The notes under the pieces are model-generated. The model did no database searches and had not been told where the DNA came from. It worked only from the letters and a program-made list of their open reading frames with translations. Made by a program: the position numbers and the translations under genes. Shown here one piece after another: positions 44,182 through 52,675 of a DNA stretch of 64,000 nt (positions within the stretch are counted from its first letter, which is position 1; each line of letters starts with the position of its first letter). This stretch comes from Mammaliicoccus sciuri. Lineage in GTDB: Bacteria > Bacillota > Bacilli > Staphylococcales > Staphylococcaceae. The DNA is taken from contig NZ_CP094824.1 in assembly GCF_025561425.1 (NCBI RefSeq), positions 310,001 to 374,000 of the forward strand, given 5' to 3'.

Positions 44182-44862
44182 TTATGCAGTTACCCATTGT
44201 GAAGGGCCTGCAGTGTTGTATAATTTAACAGCTGCTGCATCTTGTACTGATTCTGGAGCTTCTGTTGGTGATTTACCTACCCATTCAGATGGTGCTACTG
44301 AATCCCAAGTGCTTTGTAAGAATTGGTATTTACCTGCTGCACCTGAAATTGGGTTAACAGCTTTTAAGTCTCCGCCAGATTCACGTTGAGCAATAAGTTT
44401 TAAGTGATCATTAACATATACACTTGAACCTTCAGAAGCTGAAGCTGAAGCTGAAGATGTAGATGTTTGAGTTGTTTGTGTAGTAGTTTGTTGTGTTTGT
44501 TGTTTTGGTGCTTCTACTTGTTGAGGTGCTTCTTGAGTTGCTTGTTCATTAGCTGTGTTATTTGCTGCTGGAGCTGGAGCTTGAGTGCTTTCAGAGTCAG
44601 CTGCATTAGTTGCATGGTATTCCCAAGTAAAGTTATAACCATCTGATTGGAAGTTATACTCGAAACCATCTAATGTGAAGTTAATGTTATATGCGCCTTC
44701 TTGAATCGCATGTTCATTAAGTTCTGGTGAATTAGATTGAGCTAATTGAGCTAATTGCTCTTTATTTATGTCCTGTTCAGCTGCGTCTGCAACTTGTGTA
44801 GATGCAACACCTGTTGCTCCGATTGCTACTGCTAATGATGAAGTTAAAAATGCTTTTTTCAT
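44182..44862 (-). CDS. SceD/IsaA-family secreted lytic transglycosylase
   Basis: The 226-residue secreted protein has a signal peptide (M-K-K-A-F-L-T-S-S-L, cleavage after A-D-A near residue 28), a central Ala/Gln/Thr/Ser-rich linker and a C-terminal transglycosylase domain. That domain starts L-K-L-I-A-Q-R-E-S-G-G with the catalytic glutamate, then has G-A-A-G-K-Y-Q-F-L-Q-S-T-W, and ends Y-N-T-A-G-P-S-Q-W-V. Such enzymes cleave peptidoglycan during wall turnover and are usually under WalKR control. The upstream intergenic region holds TGTAA-type palindromes, consistent with this. Confidence 0.9.
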   Translation of the reverse strand: MKKAFLTSSLAVAIGATGVASTQVADAAEQDINKEQLAQLAQSNSPELNEHAIQEGAYNINFTLDGFEYNFQSDGYNFTWEYHATNAADSESTQAPAPAANNTANEQATQEAPQQVEAPKQQTQQTTTQTTQTSTSSASASASEGSSVYVNDHLKLIAQRESGGDLKAVNPISGAAGKYQFLQSTWDSVAPSEWVGKSPTEAPESVQDAAAVKLYNTAGPSQWVTA

Positions 44863-45477
44863 AATTTTAAAACCCTCCGAATATTTTTTTATTTATAGTA
44901 TCTTTATTAAGATGATAATTTCTTTGTTAGTTAAAAATTCTTCCCTTAAATTTGGGACAAGACAACAATAACATATATAGAGGCTTTGTAAATTACAGTC
45001 AAATAACAAAAGATTACAATGTAGAAGAAATAATGTAATAATGAATTACGCTTGTTATATTTTGTAATATTACACCTTAGTTTACCGATTGTATACAATT
45101 GGATGATAAAATAGTCGGATTTTATATAATGAAATAGAATACTTTCATGACGGTTTTGAAAGTAGATATATAAATTTTAAAATTCGATTTCATTACTAAG
45201 AAATAAGATCATAGAATAAAAATGTAAAATTTTAGATGTGTAAAATGAATCAATTATATTTTGTTTATGAAAAGTTCATTGCAAGAATTTAATGTTTCAG
45301 ATAATGCTTCTATAGTTAGTGCGCGTAAGTTTCAGCGTAATTATGACGACAATAGACTGAATTATCAGTAATATTACTAGTAGCGTACTAACAATTCCTT
45401 TGTGTAATATTTTTGATATCATTGTAATGTTATCGTAACATTAAGGTGTACAATTATACTAAAAGGGAGTGATGATA
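44863..45477. promoter_or_regulatory. 615-bp intergenic region between divergent sceD-like and isaB genes
   Basis: No gene is seen. It holds several TGTAA palindromes: TGTAAATTACA near 44989, TGTAATATTACA near 45066 and TGTAATGTTATCGTAACATT near 45425. WalR boxes are built from TGTWAH half-sites, so these could be regulatory, but spacing does not match a standard pair exactly. The length suggests long leaders or extra regulation of the two secreted proteins. Confidence 0.4.
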
Positions 45478-45990
45478 ATGAATAAAATAACTAAATTAAC
45501 AATTGCAACAGGAATTTCTTTTGGAACAATTTTTGGCATTATAGATTTTCCTGGTCAAGACAGTCATGAAGTTGAAGCAGCCACAACACCTTACTACACT
45601 TATAAAGGTTACACCGGTCATGACGGTAGTTTTATTTTAGATTCAGCTTTCATCAATGCTTTAGTGTATAAGAACGTTACAATGAATAATTATAGAATTG
45701 TTCAACCACAATCTTATGAAGGAAATATTTATACGCATAGAACTTCATACGATCAAACATTCTGTCTTGGTGGAAAATATGAAGAAGAATATGCTGCAAG
45801 TGTTAAATTCCCGGTGAAAAAGCATCACATTTCAAAAGCACAAATTCTCAAAGCTTACGGAAATGAATATACTATAGAAGAAACTAGTAACGGAGATGAA
45901 CATAGATTCCTAGTAGGTGGCAATCTTATCATATTTACAATAGATGATAATTACGTCACAACAGTTAATATTGGAGAGAATTTAAAATAG
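45478..45990 (+). CDS. isaB: IsaB-like secreted antigen
   Basis: The 170-residue secreted protein has a signal peptide (hydrophobic I-A-T-G-I-S-F-G-T-I-F-G-I near residue 10, cleavage after E-A-A) and the IsaB core Y-Y-T-Y-K-G-Y, F-I-L-D-S-A-F-I-N-A-L and Y-D-Q-T-F. IsaB of S. aureus is a surface-associated, nucleic-acid-binding antigen implicated in immune evasion. Similarity is to the whole protein. ATG 45478 follows GGGAGTG by 6 bases; earlier GTG/ATG codons overlap that site. Confidence 0.88.
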   Translation: MNKITKLTIATGISFGTIFGIIDFPGQDSHEVEAATTPYYTYKGYTGHDGSFILDSAFINALVYKNVTMNNYRIVQPQSYEGNIYTHRTSYDQTFCLGGKYEEEYAASVKFPVKKHHISKAQILKAYGNEYTIEETSNGDEHRFLVGGNLIIFTIDDNYVTTVNIGENLK

Positions 45991-46061
45991 CATAAAGGCA
46001 TTGAATTATTATTTTTACAACTATATAATGAAACTAACTTAAATGAACGGAGGTGTTTTAG

Positions 46062-46202
46062 ATGTTTCTTTTAGCTCATAGTTGCAGATTTTTCGTAATC
46101 GTACGCAACAAATTTGCGGATGTTCTTCCAAAATTGGCGGAGTATGTCTTTTTTGAAGAAAAATATAGCTATAAGGAATGTCTAACACCAGCTTCCTTAT
46201 AG
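46062..46202 (+). CDS. 46-codon leader peptide of the ABC-F gene
   Basis: ATG 46062 is preceded by a perfect GGAGGTG (46049-46055) and reads M-F-L-L-A-H-S-C-R-F-F-V-I-V-R, ending at TAG 46200-46202, 21 bases before the ABC-F start. No protein family is recognised. Its position and the surrounding inverted repeats fit a regulatory leader peptide as found before antibiotic-resistance ABC-F and erm genes. Ribosome stalling within it could free the ABC-F ribosome-binding site. Confidence 0.65.
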   Translation: MFLLAHSCRFFVIVRNKFADVLPKLAEYVFFEEKYSYKECLTPASL

Positions 46203-46219
46203 ACCGATTTTGGAGGAAG
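46126..46219 (+). promoter_or_regulatory. predicted translational attenuator of the ABC-F gene
   Basis: TCCAAAATTGG (46127-46137), inside the leader ORF, can pair with CCGATTTTGGA (46204-46214), which covers the start of the TGGAGGAAG ribosome-binding region. A second helix, CTATAAGGA with TCCTTATAG (ending at 46202), sits between them. The arrangement fits sequestration of the start site until leader translation stalls. Confidence 0.6.
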
Positions 46220-46223
46220 CAGA

Positions 46224-47837
46224 ATGAATATTATTAATATGTCTAAACTATCAAAGTCTTACACAGGTGATCTCATCTTTGAGGATATTAAATATGACTT
46301 GAATGAAGGAGATTGCGTAGGACTAGTTGGAAGAAATGGTGAAGGTAAGAGTACATTATTGAAATTGATGGCTGGTATCGAAGTGCCGACAGAGGGGCAA
46401 ATAAGCTGGCAAAAGAACATTTCAATTGGCTATTTAAACCAGTTACCACAGTACGAAGCAGATAAAGAAATTTATGAATGTTTATCAGAAATATTTAAAG
46501 AAATCAATCACGTCTCTCAAAAAATGAAATTTTTAGAAGATGAAATGGCAAATAATGTAGATGATTTAGAACGTTTATTAAAACAATATGGTGCATTACA
46601 AGAAACATTTGAAGAAATAGGTGGATATGAAAGAGACGCACTTATTAGAAGAGTCAGTCATGGTTTGAAAATTGATCAATTATTAAATCAAACATGGGGG
46701 AAACTCTCTGGAGGAGAACGTACTAAAGTAGGACTCGCTCAAATATTATTGCAACAGCCTAAACTACTATTATTAGATGAACCAACCAATCATTTAGATA
46801 TTTCATCCATTGATTGGCTAGCAGATTTTATTAAACAATATAATGGTGCAGTTATGATCGTATCGCATGATCGATACTTTTTAGATGAAACAGTCAATCA
46901 AATATTAGAAATCGATCAAGGACATTTGCATATTTATCACGGTAATTATAGTTATTTTGTTAAAGAAAAAGAAGCACGCATTATACGTGAATTTGAAGCC
47001 TATCAGACACAACAGAAGAAAATTAAAAAAATGGAAGACTCCATTAAACAATTAAGATTGTGGGCGAGTCAAGCAAAGCCACCAAATGCTGCAATGTATA
47101 AACGTGCGAAAAGTATGGAAAAAGCATTAAATAGAATAAAAAGATTAGATAAACCAGTACTAGAAAATAAAAAAATGAATGTAAACTTAACAGAAGGACA
47201 GCGTGTCTCAAATGATGTAATTGAATTCAACAAAGTTTCTAAAATGTATGAAGATATACTATTCGAAGATATCGATTTACTTATTAGAAGAAAAGAACAC
47301 GTATCCATTATCGGTAATAACGGTACAGGGAAAAGTACACTATTAAAAATGATGATGCATCAAGTAGAACCAGACGATGGAGAAGTCCATTGCGCTTCAA
47401 ACTTAAGAACAGGTTACTTATCTCAACATACGTTTGAAAATATAGAAAATCAAACAGTCATAGAAACATTTAGAGATGTCGTGCATGTAACAGAAGGACA
47501 AGCAAGACACATACTTGCACAATTTATGTTCTATGGAGAAGATGTATTTAACAAAGTGGAAAGTTTAAGTGGTGGAGAAAAAATGAGATTAAGATGGGCA
47601 CAAATCGTTAACCAAGACTTTAACGTGCTCATACTTGATGAACCAACAAACCATTTAGATATAGATTCAAAAGAAACAATAGAAGAAGCACTGTTAGAAT
47701 ACGAAGGTACCGTAATAGCCGTATCACATGATAGATATTTCTTAAATAAACTATTTGATATAACGTATTTACTACAAGATAAACAACTCACAAAATATGA
47801 AGGAAATTATGATTACGTAAAAGAGAAGTTATCATGA
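46224..47837 (+). CDS. ABC-F ribosomal-protection-type ATPase
   Basis: The 537-residue protein has two ABC ATPase domains and no membrane segments. Domain 1 has G-R-N-G-E-G-K-S-T (Walker A, about residue 36), L-S-G-G-E-R-T-K and L-L-L-L-D-E-P-T-N-H-L-D; domain 2 has G-N-N-G-T-G-K-S-T, L-S-G-G-E-K-M-R and L-I-L-D-E-P-T-N-H-L-D. The linker between them (about 245-310) is charged, with R-L-W-A-S-Q-A-K-P-P-N-A-A-M-Y. ABC-F proteins act on the ribosome as antibiotic-protection or translation factors. The inducible-type leader upstream points to antibiotic protection (Vga/Sal/Msr-like), but the subgroup cannot be assigned by eye. Confidence 0.82.
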   Translation: MNIINMSKLSKSYTGDLIFEDIKYDLNEGDCVGLVGRNGEGKSTLLKLMAGIEVPTEGQISWQKNISIGYLNQLPQYEADKEIYECLSEIFKEINHVSQKMKFLEDEMANNVDDLERLLKQYGALQETFEEIGGYERDALIRRVSHGLKIDQLLNQTWGKLSGGERTKVGLAQILLQQPKLLLLDEPTNHLDISSIDWLADFIKQYNGAVMIVSHDRYFLDETVNQILEIDQGHLHIYHGNYSYFVKEKEARIIREFEAYQTQQKKIKKMEDSIKQLRLWASQAKPPNAAMYKRAKSMEKALNRIKRLDKPVLENKKMNVNLTEGQRVSNDVIEFNKVSKMYEDILFEDIDLLIRRKEHVSIIGNNGTGKSTLLKMMMHQVEPDDGEVHCASNLRTGYLSQHTFENIENQTVIETFRDVVHVTEGQARHILAQFMFYGEDVFNKVESLSGGEKMRLRWAQIVNQDFNVLILDEPTNHLDIDSKETIEEALLEYEGTVIAVSHDRYFLNKLFDITYLLQDKQLTKYEGNYDYVKEKLS

Positions 47838-47845
47838 TAAAAATA

Positions 47846-47880
47846 AAGCGACGCCCGGAAATGGCGTCGCTTTTCATATT
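47846..47880 (+). terminator. terminator after ABC-F gene
   Basis: AAGCGACGCC pairs with GGCGTCGCTT around a 7-base loop, followed by TT. Confidence 0.85.
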
Positions 47881-47918
47881 ATATATAGGTTTTGTATCGG
47901 TTTTGTATAGGATTTTGG

Positions 47919-49328
47919 AGTCAAGTCCATATGTTTGTGTAATATCTTTAGAATGTAATCAACCTTTGGTTTTTTAATGAATCGAACAACTATATATGTT
48001 TTGAAGTTTAAACAGATATAGTTGTTTGATCACTACTTATTTTTTAAAAAATAAGTAGCTTAATTAAGCGATAAATGGTCTGTTAGACTTATCAAATCTT
48101 TCTTGAATATCCATAAGTACTGCGCCAATTAATCTAAAAGCTGAATCTAGATTAGGGAATGTTTTAACTATTTTTTCTCGTTTTCTGAGTTGCATATTAA
48201 TATTTTCAACTGAATTAGTAGTTCTTAGATTTTTATGATGTTGAGCAGGAAATCTATAGAATTGTGAGGCATCTTCGAAGCCTTCATCCAATATTTTAAT
48301 AGCTTCCACATACTTAGGATTACTTTCATATTGTGCAATGAATTCATCTTTGAGCTGAACAGCGTGACGATATGTTGGTGCTTGGAATATTGATTTAAGT
48401 AACATTCTAGCTTCTTTAGAGTTCTTTTTAGGAAATCTCTCTACAATATTTTTAAGAAAATGGAATGTACAACGTTGCCAAGATGAATCAATAAACTGTG
48501 ACTTAATAGATTTAATAAGTCCAGAATGCGCATCAGAGATAATAAGTTCAGGTGTTGTTAAACCACGCATTCTTAAGTCTTCAAAAAACTCTGACCAAGC
48601 TAATTCTGACTCTTGATTAGAAATTTTAAAGCCAATAATGTCGCGTTTTCTATTTTCGTTGATACCCATAGCGATATAAACACCTTTAGAAACAATTTTA
48701 TTATTCTCTCTTACCTTAATGTGCATAGCATCAACAAATACATACTTATACTGATGACTAACAATAGGTCTACCAGCCCATTCTTTAATTTCAGGATCTA
48801 GGTTTTTTATTACGCCTGAAACAGTTGATTTAGACACAGATTTTCCCGTTAGGGATTCCACAATTTTATTAACATTTCTAGTTGAAACACCATTAATGTA
48901 TGCTTCTGTCATCGCTAAAATAAGCGATTGGTCAGAACGCGAATATTGATTAAATACTTCAGTTGTAAATTCACCGTCACGTGTTCTTGGAACTTTTAAT
49001 GTCAGATTGCCAATAGGCATCAGGAAATCACGCTCATAATAGCCATTACGTTGTGCGTTTCTTCCTGAATTCTTTTGTTTATATCCAGCATTAACATACT
49101 TGTCTCTTTCCATTTCCATGTATGCATTTATGACAGTCATAGCTATTGTTTTCATAGACGCATTCATATCACTTCCAAAAATAGCACTTGCCAATTCTTC
49201 ATAATCTAAGTTAACATTTAATTGAGTCATATATAGTCACCTCTACAATTTTTTCTTAGTCGATTACATTGTACCAAAGTGAGCTATATGTGGCTCTTTT
49301 TTTATTACACAATTATATGGACATATTC
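47919..49328 (-). mobile_element. IS256-family insertion sequence
   Basis: The 1410-bp element has inverted ends AGTCAAGTCCATAT and GAATATGTCCATAT, both continuing into TTGTGTAATA, close to the known IS256 end GATAAAGTCC. The direct repeat GATTTTGG at 47911-47918 and 49329-49336 is a perfect 8-bp target duplication, typical of the family. It lies just after the ABC-F terminator. Confidence 0.95.
48064..49230 (-). CDS. IS256-family (mutator type) transposase
   Basis: The 388-residue transposase has the family pattern throughout: V-P-R-T-R-D-G-E-F near residue 79, Y-V-F-V-D-A-M-H-I-K-V-R with a catalytic aspartate, L-I-I-S-D-A-H-S-G-L with the second, and the C-terminal R-T-T-N-S-V-E-N-I-N with the glutamate. 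The frame is intact, so the element may be active. Confidence 0.95.
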   Translation of the reverse strand: MTQLNVNLDYEELASAIFGSDMNASMKTIAMTVINAYMEMERDKYVNAGYKQKNSGRNAQRNGYYERDFLMPIGNLTLKVPRTRDGEFTTEVFNQYSRSDQSLILAMTEAYINGVSTRNVNKIVESLTGKSVSKSTVSGVIKNLDPEIKEWAGRPIVSHQYKYVFVDAMHIKVRENNKIVSKGVYIAMGINENRKRDIIGFKISNQESELAWSEFFEDLRMRGLTTPELIISDAHSGLIKSIKSQFIDSSWQRCTFHFLKNIVERFPKKNSKEARMLLKSIFQAPTYRHAVQLKDEFIAQYESNPKYVEAIKILDEGFEDASQFYRFPAQHHKNLRTTNSVENINMQLRKREKIVKTFPNLDSAFRLIGAVLMDIQERFDKSNRPFIA

Positions 49329-49351
49329 GATTTTGGACCGAATTTGCACCC

Positions 49352-49713
49352 GCTAACGCTCAAGAGTGGAAAACGAGATCGTTAGAAATTCTAACGATCA
49401 AGAAACCGAAACAAGATCGTTAGCGCAAGTGAACTAGCACAAAAATAGAAAAAATGTCGTTCTAACGTCCAAGAGTGGCAAACAAGATCGTTAGCGCATG
49501 AGAACCAGTACAAAAAACGAAAAAAAGTCGCTCTAACGTCCAAGAGTGGCAAACAAGATCGTTAGAAATTCTAACGTTCAAGAAACCAAAACAAGATCGT
49601 TAGCGCATGAGAATCAGCACAAAAATAGAAAAAATGTCGTTCTAACGTCCAAGAGTGGTAAACAAGATCGTTAGAAATTCTAACGTTCAAGAAACCGAAA
49701 CAAGATCGTTAGT
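49352..49713. repeat. hairpin array E: CTAACG units, 7 copies
   Basis: CTAACG starts at 49353, 49391, 49462, 49533, 49571, 49642 and 49680, giving spacings of 38 and 71 bases. Each unit is a hairpin CTAACG / CGTTAG with a loop such as TCCAAGAGTGGCAAACAAGAT or TTCAAGAAACCGAAACAAGAT. Longer spacers carry GCGCATGAGAACCAG and A-rich words. No gene is present. Confidence 0.92.
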
Positions 49714-49733
49714 GCAACATTTTTCATTTAACT

Positions 49734-50095
49734 TTAATGCGAAGTAAATCTATTTATAGCTGTTTCTAAGATGATATCTTTTTCTAGCTCTTCTGGTGTC
49801 CATGGAATATAGTGGTCTACTGGTATACCTGTTTTTCCCATACTTTTACCTAAATCTACATTTCCATCTTTAGAGTGTGGGACGCTTAATTTGTATTTAC
49901 CGTTAATATCGATAAACATGACATTACTATAATCGTTCATACCTTTAGTAGGTCTACCTATAATTTCGATATTTTTAAATTCATGTGCATATTTTACAAA
50001 GTTATCTCCTGAACTTCCGCATTCAAAGTCCGCTAGTACCTTTACATCTGGACATTTTTCTTGAATGCCTTTAATCGTATCAGGTTCTGGATTGT
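49734..50095 (-). pseudogene. C-terminal fragment of an S41-type peptidase
   Basis: The minus-strand frame is open from about 50095 to 49734 and reads V-L-A-D-F-E-C-G-S-S-G-D-N-F, then I-E-I-I-G-R-P-T-K-G-M-N-D-Y, L-S-V-P-H-S-K-D-G and D-H-Y-I-P-W-T-P-E-E-L. This is the end of a C-terminal-processing-protease-like (S41) domain; the serine in C-G-S-S-G is at the nucleophile position. The front two thirds are missing because the gene abuts the truncated gntP gene at about 50090. It should not be functional. Confidence 0.7.
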
Positions 50096-50776
50096 TATTA
50101 ATTCCTTTAGTGTTTACGTTGGCTAAAAGAATGAAAATATCTAATTTACAAGTTGGTATTCCAATGGCGACTTCAATTGCCGTTACGCACGGATTCCTAC
50201 CACCTCATCCAGGTCCAGTAGCGATATCAGAAGCGGTTAATGCCAATATTGGAGAAGTATTGATGTATGGTCTAATCATTGGTGTACCTTTAGCAATCGT
50301 AGTCGGTGGTATCTTCCCTAAATTTGCTTATGCCATTGCACCTGTAGCATTTGAAAAGAAAGGGAACACAGCAAGTATAGGTAAAATTAATGATTTTAGT
50401 AATGAAAAATTACCGAACTTCGGTATCAGTTTATTAACAGCATTATTCCCAGTTATTTTAATGTTATTTGCTACGGTAGTTCAACTTATAACTGGGCATG
50501 ATCAAGAACCAACAAACTGGTTTGAATCTATCGTGTACTTACTAGGTTCATCTGTTACAGCAATGTTATTAGCTGTATTGTTTGCGATATATTCAATGGG
50601 TATTAAACAATCTAAGAATATGACAACGATTATGAAATCATTTGAAGAAGCTATTGGACCAATAGCCATGTTACTTTTAATTATCGGTGGGGCGGTACAT
50701 TTAAACAAATCCTCATTGATGGGTACTGCACCCCTAAAGTTAGAGTAAAAAAACTAACTTTAGGGGGTGTTTTAAT

Positions 50777-51328
50777 ATGACAAAATATAGTGATGAATTT
50801 AAGTTGAAAGTTGTAAGAGATTATCTAGATGGCCATTATGGTTATCGAAAATTAGCTAAAAAATATAATATACCTGATAAAATTATTATACGAACATGGG
50901 TAAAAGCCTTTCAATCATTCGGTGTAGATGGCATTAAAAAGAAACAGAAAAAGACAGTTTATTCTGTTACATTCAAAATAAATGTATTAAACTATATGAA
51001 AAGAACAGGCGATTCCTTCCAAGATACAGCGATTAAATTTGGCCTAAATACCCCATCTATTATTGTGCGATGGAAAAAGATATATGACAAAGAAGGTGTG
51101 GAAGGACTCGAAAAGCCGAAAGGACGACCTCCCATGAAAAAGAAGAAACAGAAGAAATCTAATCAAAACCTATCACGAGAAAAAGAGTTAGAGCTAGAAA
51201 ATGAAAATCTTCGATTAGAGAATGCTTATTTAAAAAAGTTGAACGCTTTTCGAGAGAATCCGAGTGCCTTTCTAGAAAAGCACAAGCAGCAGTGGCATTC
51301 GAACTCAAAGAAGAAGGATTCAAATTAA
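50777..51328 (+). CDS. IS3-family transposase OrfA (second element)
   Basis: This 183-residue OrfA has two helix-turn-helix segments (Y-R-K-L-A-K-K-Y-N-I-P and F-Q-D-T-A-I-K-F-G-L) and a C-terminal coiled coil (E-K-E-L-E-L-E-N-E-N-L-R-L-E). The slippery heptamer A-AAA-AAG at 51232-51238 marks the likely -1 frameshift into OrfB. Confidence 0.92.
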   Translation: MTKYSDEFKLKVVRDYLDGHYGYRKLAKKYNIPDKIIIRTWVKAFQSFGVDGIKKKQKKTVYSVTFKINVLNYMKRTGDSFQDTAIKFGLNTPSIIVRWKKIYDKEGVEGLEKPKGRPPMKKKKQKKSNQNLSREKELELENENLRLENAYLKKLNAFRENPSAFLEKHKQQWHSNSKKKDSN

Positions 51329-52155
51329 AAGATATCTTAGTAAAGGTTGGTATACCAGAAGCAACCTATCATTACCATGCCAAACAATTACAAAAGGAAG
51401 ATTTAGATAAAGGTTGGAAGAAAAAGATCATTGAACTTTTTCAAAAACACAACGGTAAATACGGCTATCGTCGTATATATTTAGCTTTGAGAAATCAAGG
51501 TTATCTCATTAACCATAAGAAAGTACAACGAATTATGCGAGAACTAGGATTAAAATGTCAAAAATTCACACGTAAATCACGCTATCAATCATACAAAGGT
51601 ACAGTTGGTAAAGTGGCTGAAAATCGCTTGAATCGTAGATTCCATACATCTATTCGACTTCAAAAATTAGTGACAGATATCACTGAATTTAAATGTGCTG
51701 AAGAACAAAAATTATATCTCAGCCCTATTATGGATTTATACAATGGGGAAATCATTTCTTATGGTATATCCAGAAGACCAACATTAGACTTAGTACTTCA
51801 ATCATTGGATAAAGCAGTTACAATCATTAAGCATGAAGCACCATATCGTACGACGATACATTCTGATCAAGGTTGGCATTATCAGCATAATGCATGGATT
51901 AGAAGATTATCGGAACAAAGGATTTATCAAAGTATGTCACGTAAAGCGACGTGTGCGGATAATGCTTCTATGGAGAATTTCTTTGGCATCATGAAGCAGG
52001 AAATGTATCATGGAGAAGAACTTGTTAACTATGAAACATTAAAAAGAAGAATTGAGGATTACATCTATTGGTATAACAATGAACGTTTGAAATTAAAATT
52101 GGCTGGACGAAGTCCAGTACAATACCGAACTCAATCCAGCCAATTAATAGCATAA
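51232..52155 (+). CDS. IS3-family transposase OrfB (second element)
   Basis: The frame is open from the slippery site to 52155 (307 residues), the same length as OrfB of the element at 29.8 kb. It has T-D-I-T-E-F, H-S-D-Q-G-W-H-Y-Q-H and A-D-N-A-S-M-E-N-F-F-G-I-M-K-Q-E, giving a complete DDE core. An internal start at 51292 could also give a shorter protein. Confidence 0.92.
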   Translation, partial: KKVERFSRESECLSRKAQAAVAFELKEEGFKLKDILVKVGIPEATYHYHAKQLQKEDLDKGWKKKIIELFQKHNGKYGYRRIYLALRNQGYLINHKKVQRIMRELGLKCQKFTRKSRYQSYKGTVGKVAENRLNRRFHTSIRLQKLVTDITEFKCAEEQKLYLSPIMDLYNGEIISYGISRRPTLDLVLQSLDKAVTIIKHEAPYRTTIHSDQGWHYQHNAWIRRLSEQRIYQSMSRKATCADNASMENFFGIMKQEMYHGEELVNYETLKRRIEDYIYWYNNERLKLKLAGRSPVQYRTQSSQLIA

Positions 52156-52555
52156 TGGAAACTCTAACTTTGGGGGGTCACTACCATGGTGGTGTTGGTG
52201 ACACAATTTCAGAAATATTCCACGGTACAGAAATGTCACCAATTTTTCTAGCATGGTTAGCTGCTGCTTTATTAAGAGTAGCACTTGGTTCAACGACAGT
52301 AGCAGCAATATCTTCAGTAGGTATTGTATTACCATTATTACAAGCTTCAGATGTTAATATTTCACTGGTCGTACTTGCGATTGGTGCAGGTAGTATATTC
52401 TGCTCACATGTGAACGATGCAGGATTCTGGATGTTCAAAGAATACTTTGGTTTAACAATTAAAGAAACGTTCTTAACATGGACACTTCTAGAATCTGTAC
52501 TTTCTGTATTAGGATTGATATTAATATTAATCGTCAATTTAATCGTATAATTTTG

Positions 52556-52600
52556 AAAAAGGCTGAGATATGTATATGTCTCGGCTTTTACTTTTTTTCA
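52556..52600 (+). terminator. terminator after gntP remnant
   Basis: AAAAGGCTGAGATA pairs with TATGTCTCGGCTTTT (one bulge), followed by a T run. Confidence 0.8.
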
Positions 52601-52675
52601 TTATTACAAATTAATGTACAAAAGTTGTATTAAAAGGTAATATGGTAGCGATTACATTAATAAAGGAGCATGATT

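Larger units (their letters stand above)
50727..52181 (+). mobile_element. IS3-family (IS150-like) insertion sequence, second type
   Basis: The 1455-bp element has inverted ends with common AAAGTTAGAG and C-rich tips (TGCACCCCT left, GTGACCCCCC right). The 3-bp duplication TAC is at 50724-50726 and 52182-52184, and removing element plus one copy restores the gntP frame. It is related to but distinct from the element at 29.8 kb. Confidence 0.93.
50090..52550 (+). pseudogene. gntP: gluconate/GntP-family permease remnant: 5' truncated, frameshifted and split by an IS3 element
   Basis: The pieces belong to one GntP-family permease. The first about 100 residues are missing: recognisable sequence begins at L-L-I-P-L-V-F-T-L-A-K-R, followed by H-G-F-L-P-P-H-P-G-P. 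At 50689-50692 a G4 run lacks one G; adding it restores I-I-G-G-G-G-T-F-K-Q-I-L-I-D-G. The IS3 element (50727-52181) then interrupts the tyrosine codon after D-G, and the frame resumes H-G-G-V-G-D-T-I to 52550. The frame before the junction is fused to the S41 fragment on the other strand. Three separate lesions show long inactivation. Confidence 0.88.

Noticed and set aside
44150-44389. 79-codon plus-strand ORF opposite the transglycosylase gene
   Set aside because: It is the antisense shadow of the SceD/IsaA-like C-terminal domain.
46224-47837. Naming the ABC-F gene sal(A), vga or msr
   Set aside because: The domain motifs are clear, but I could not match the interdomain linker to a specific resistance type by eye.
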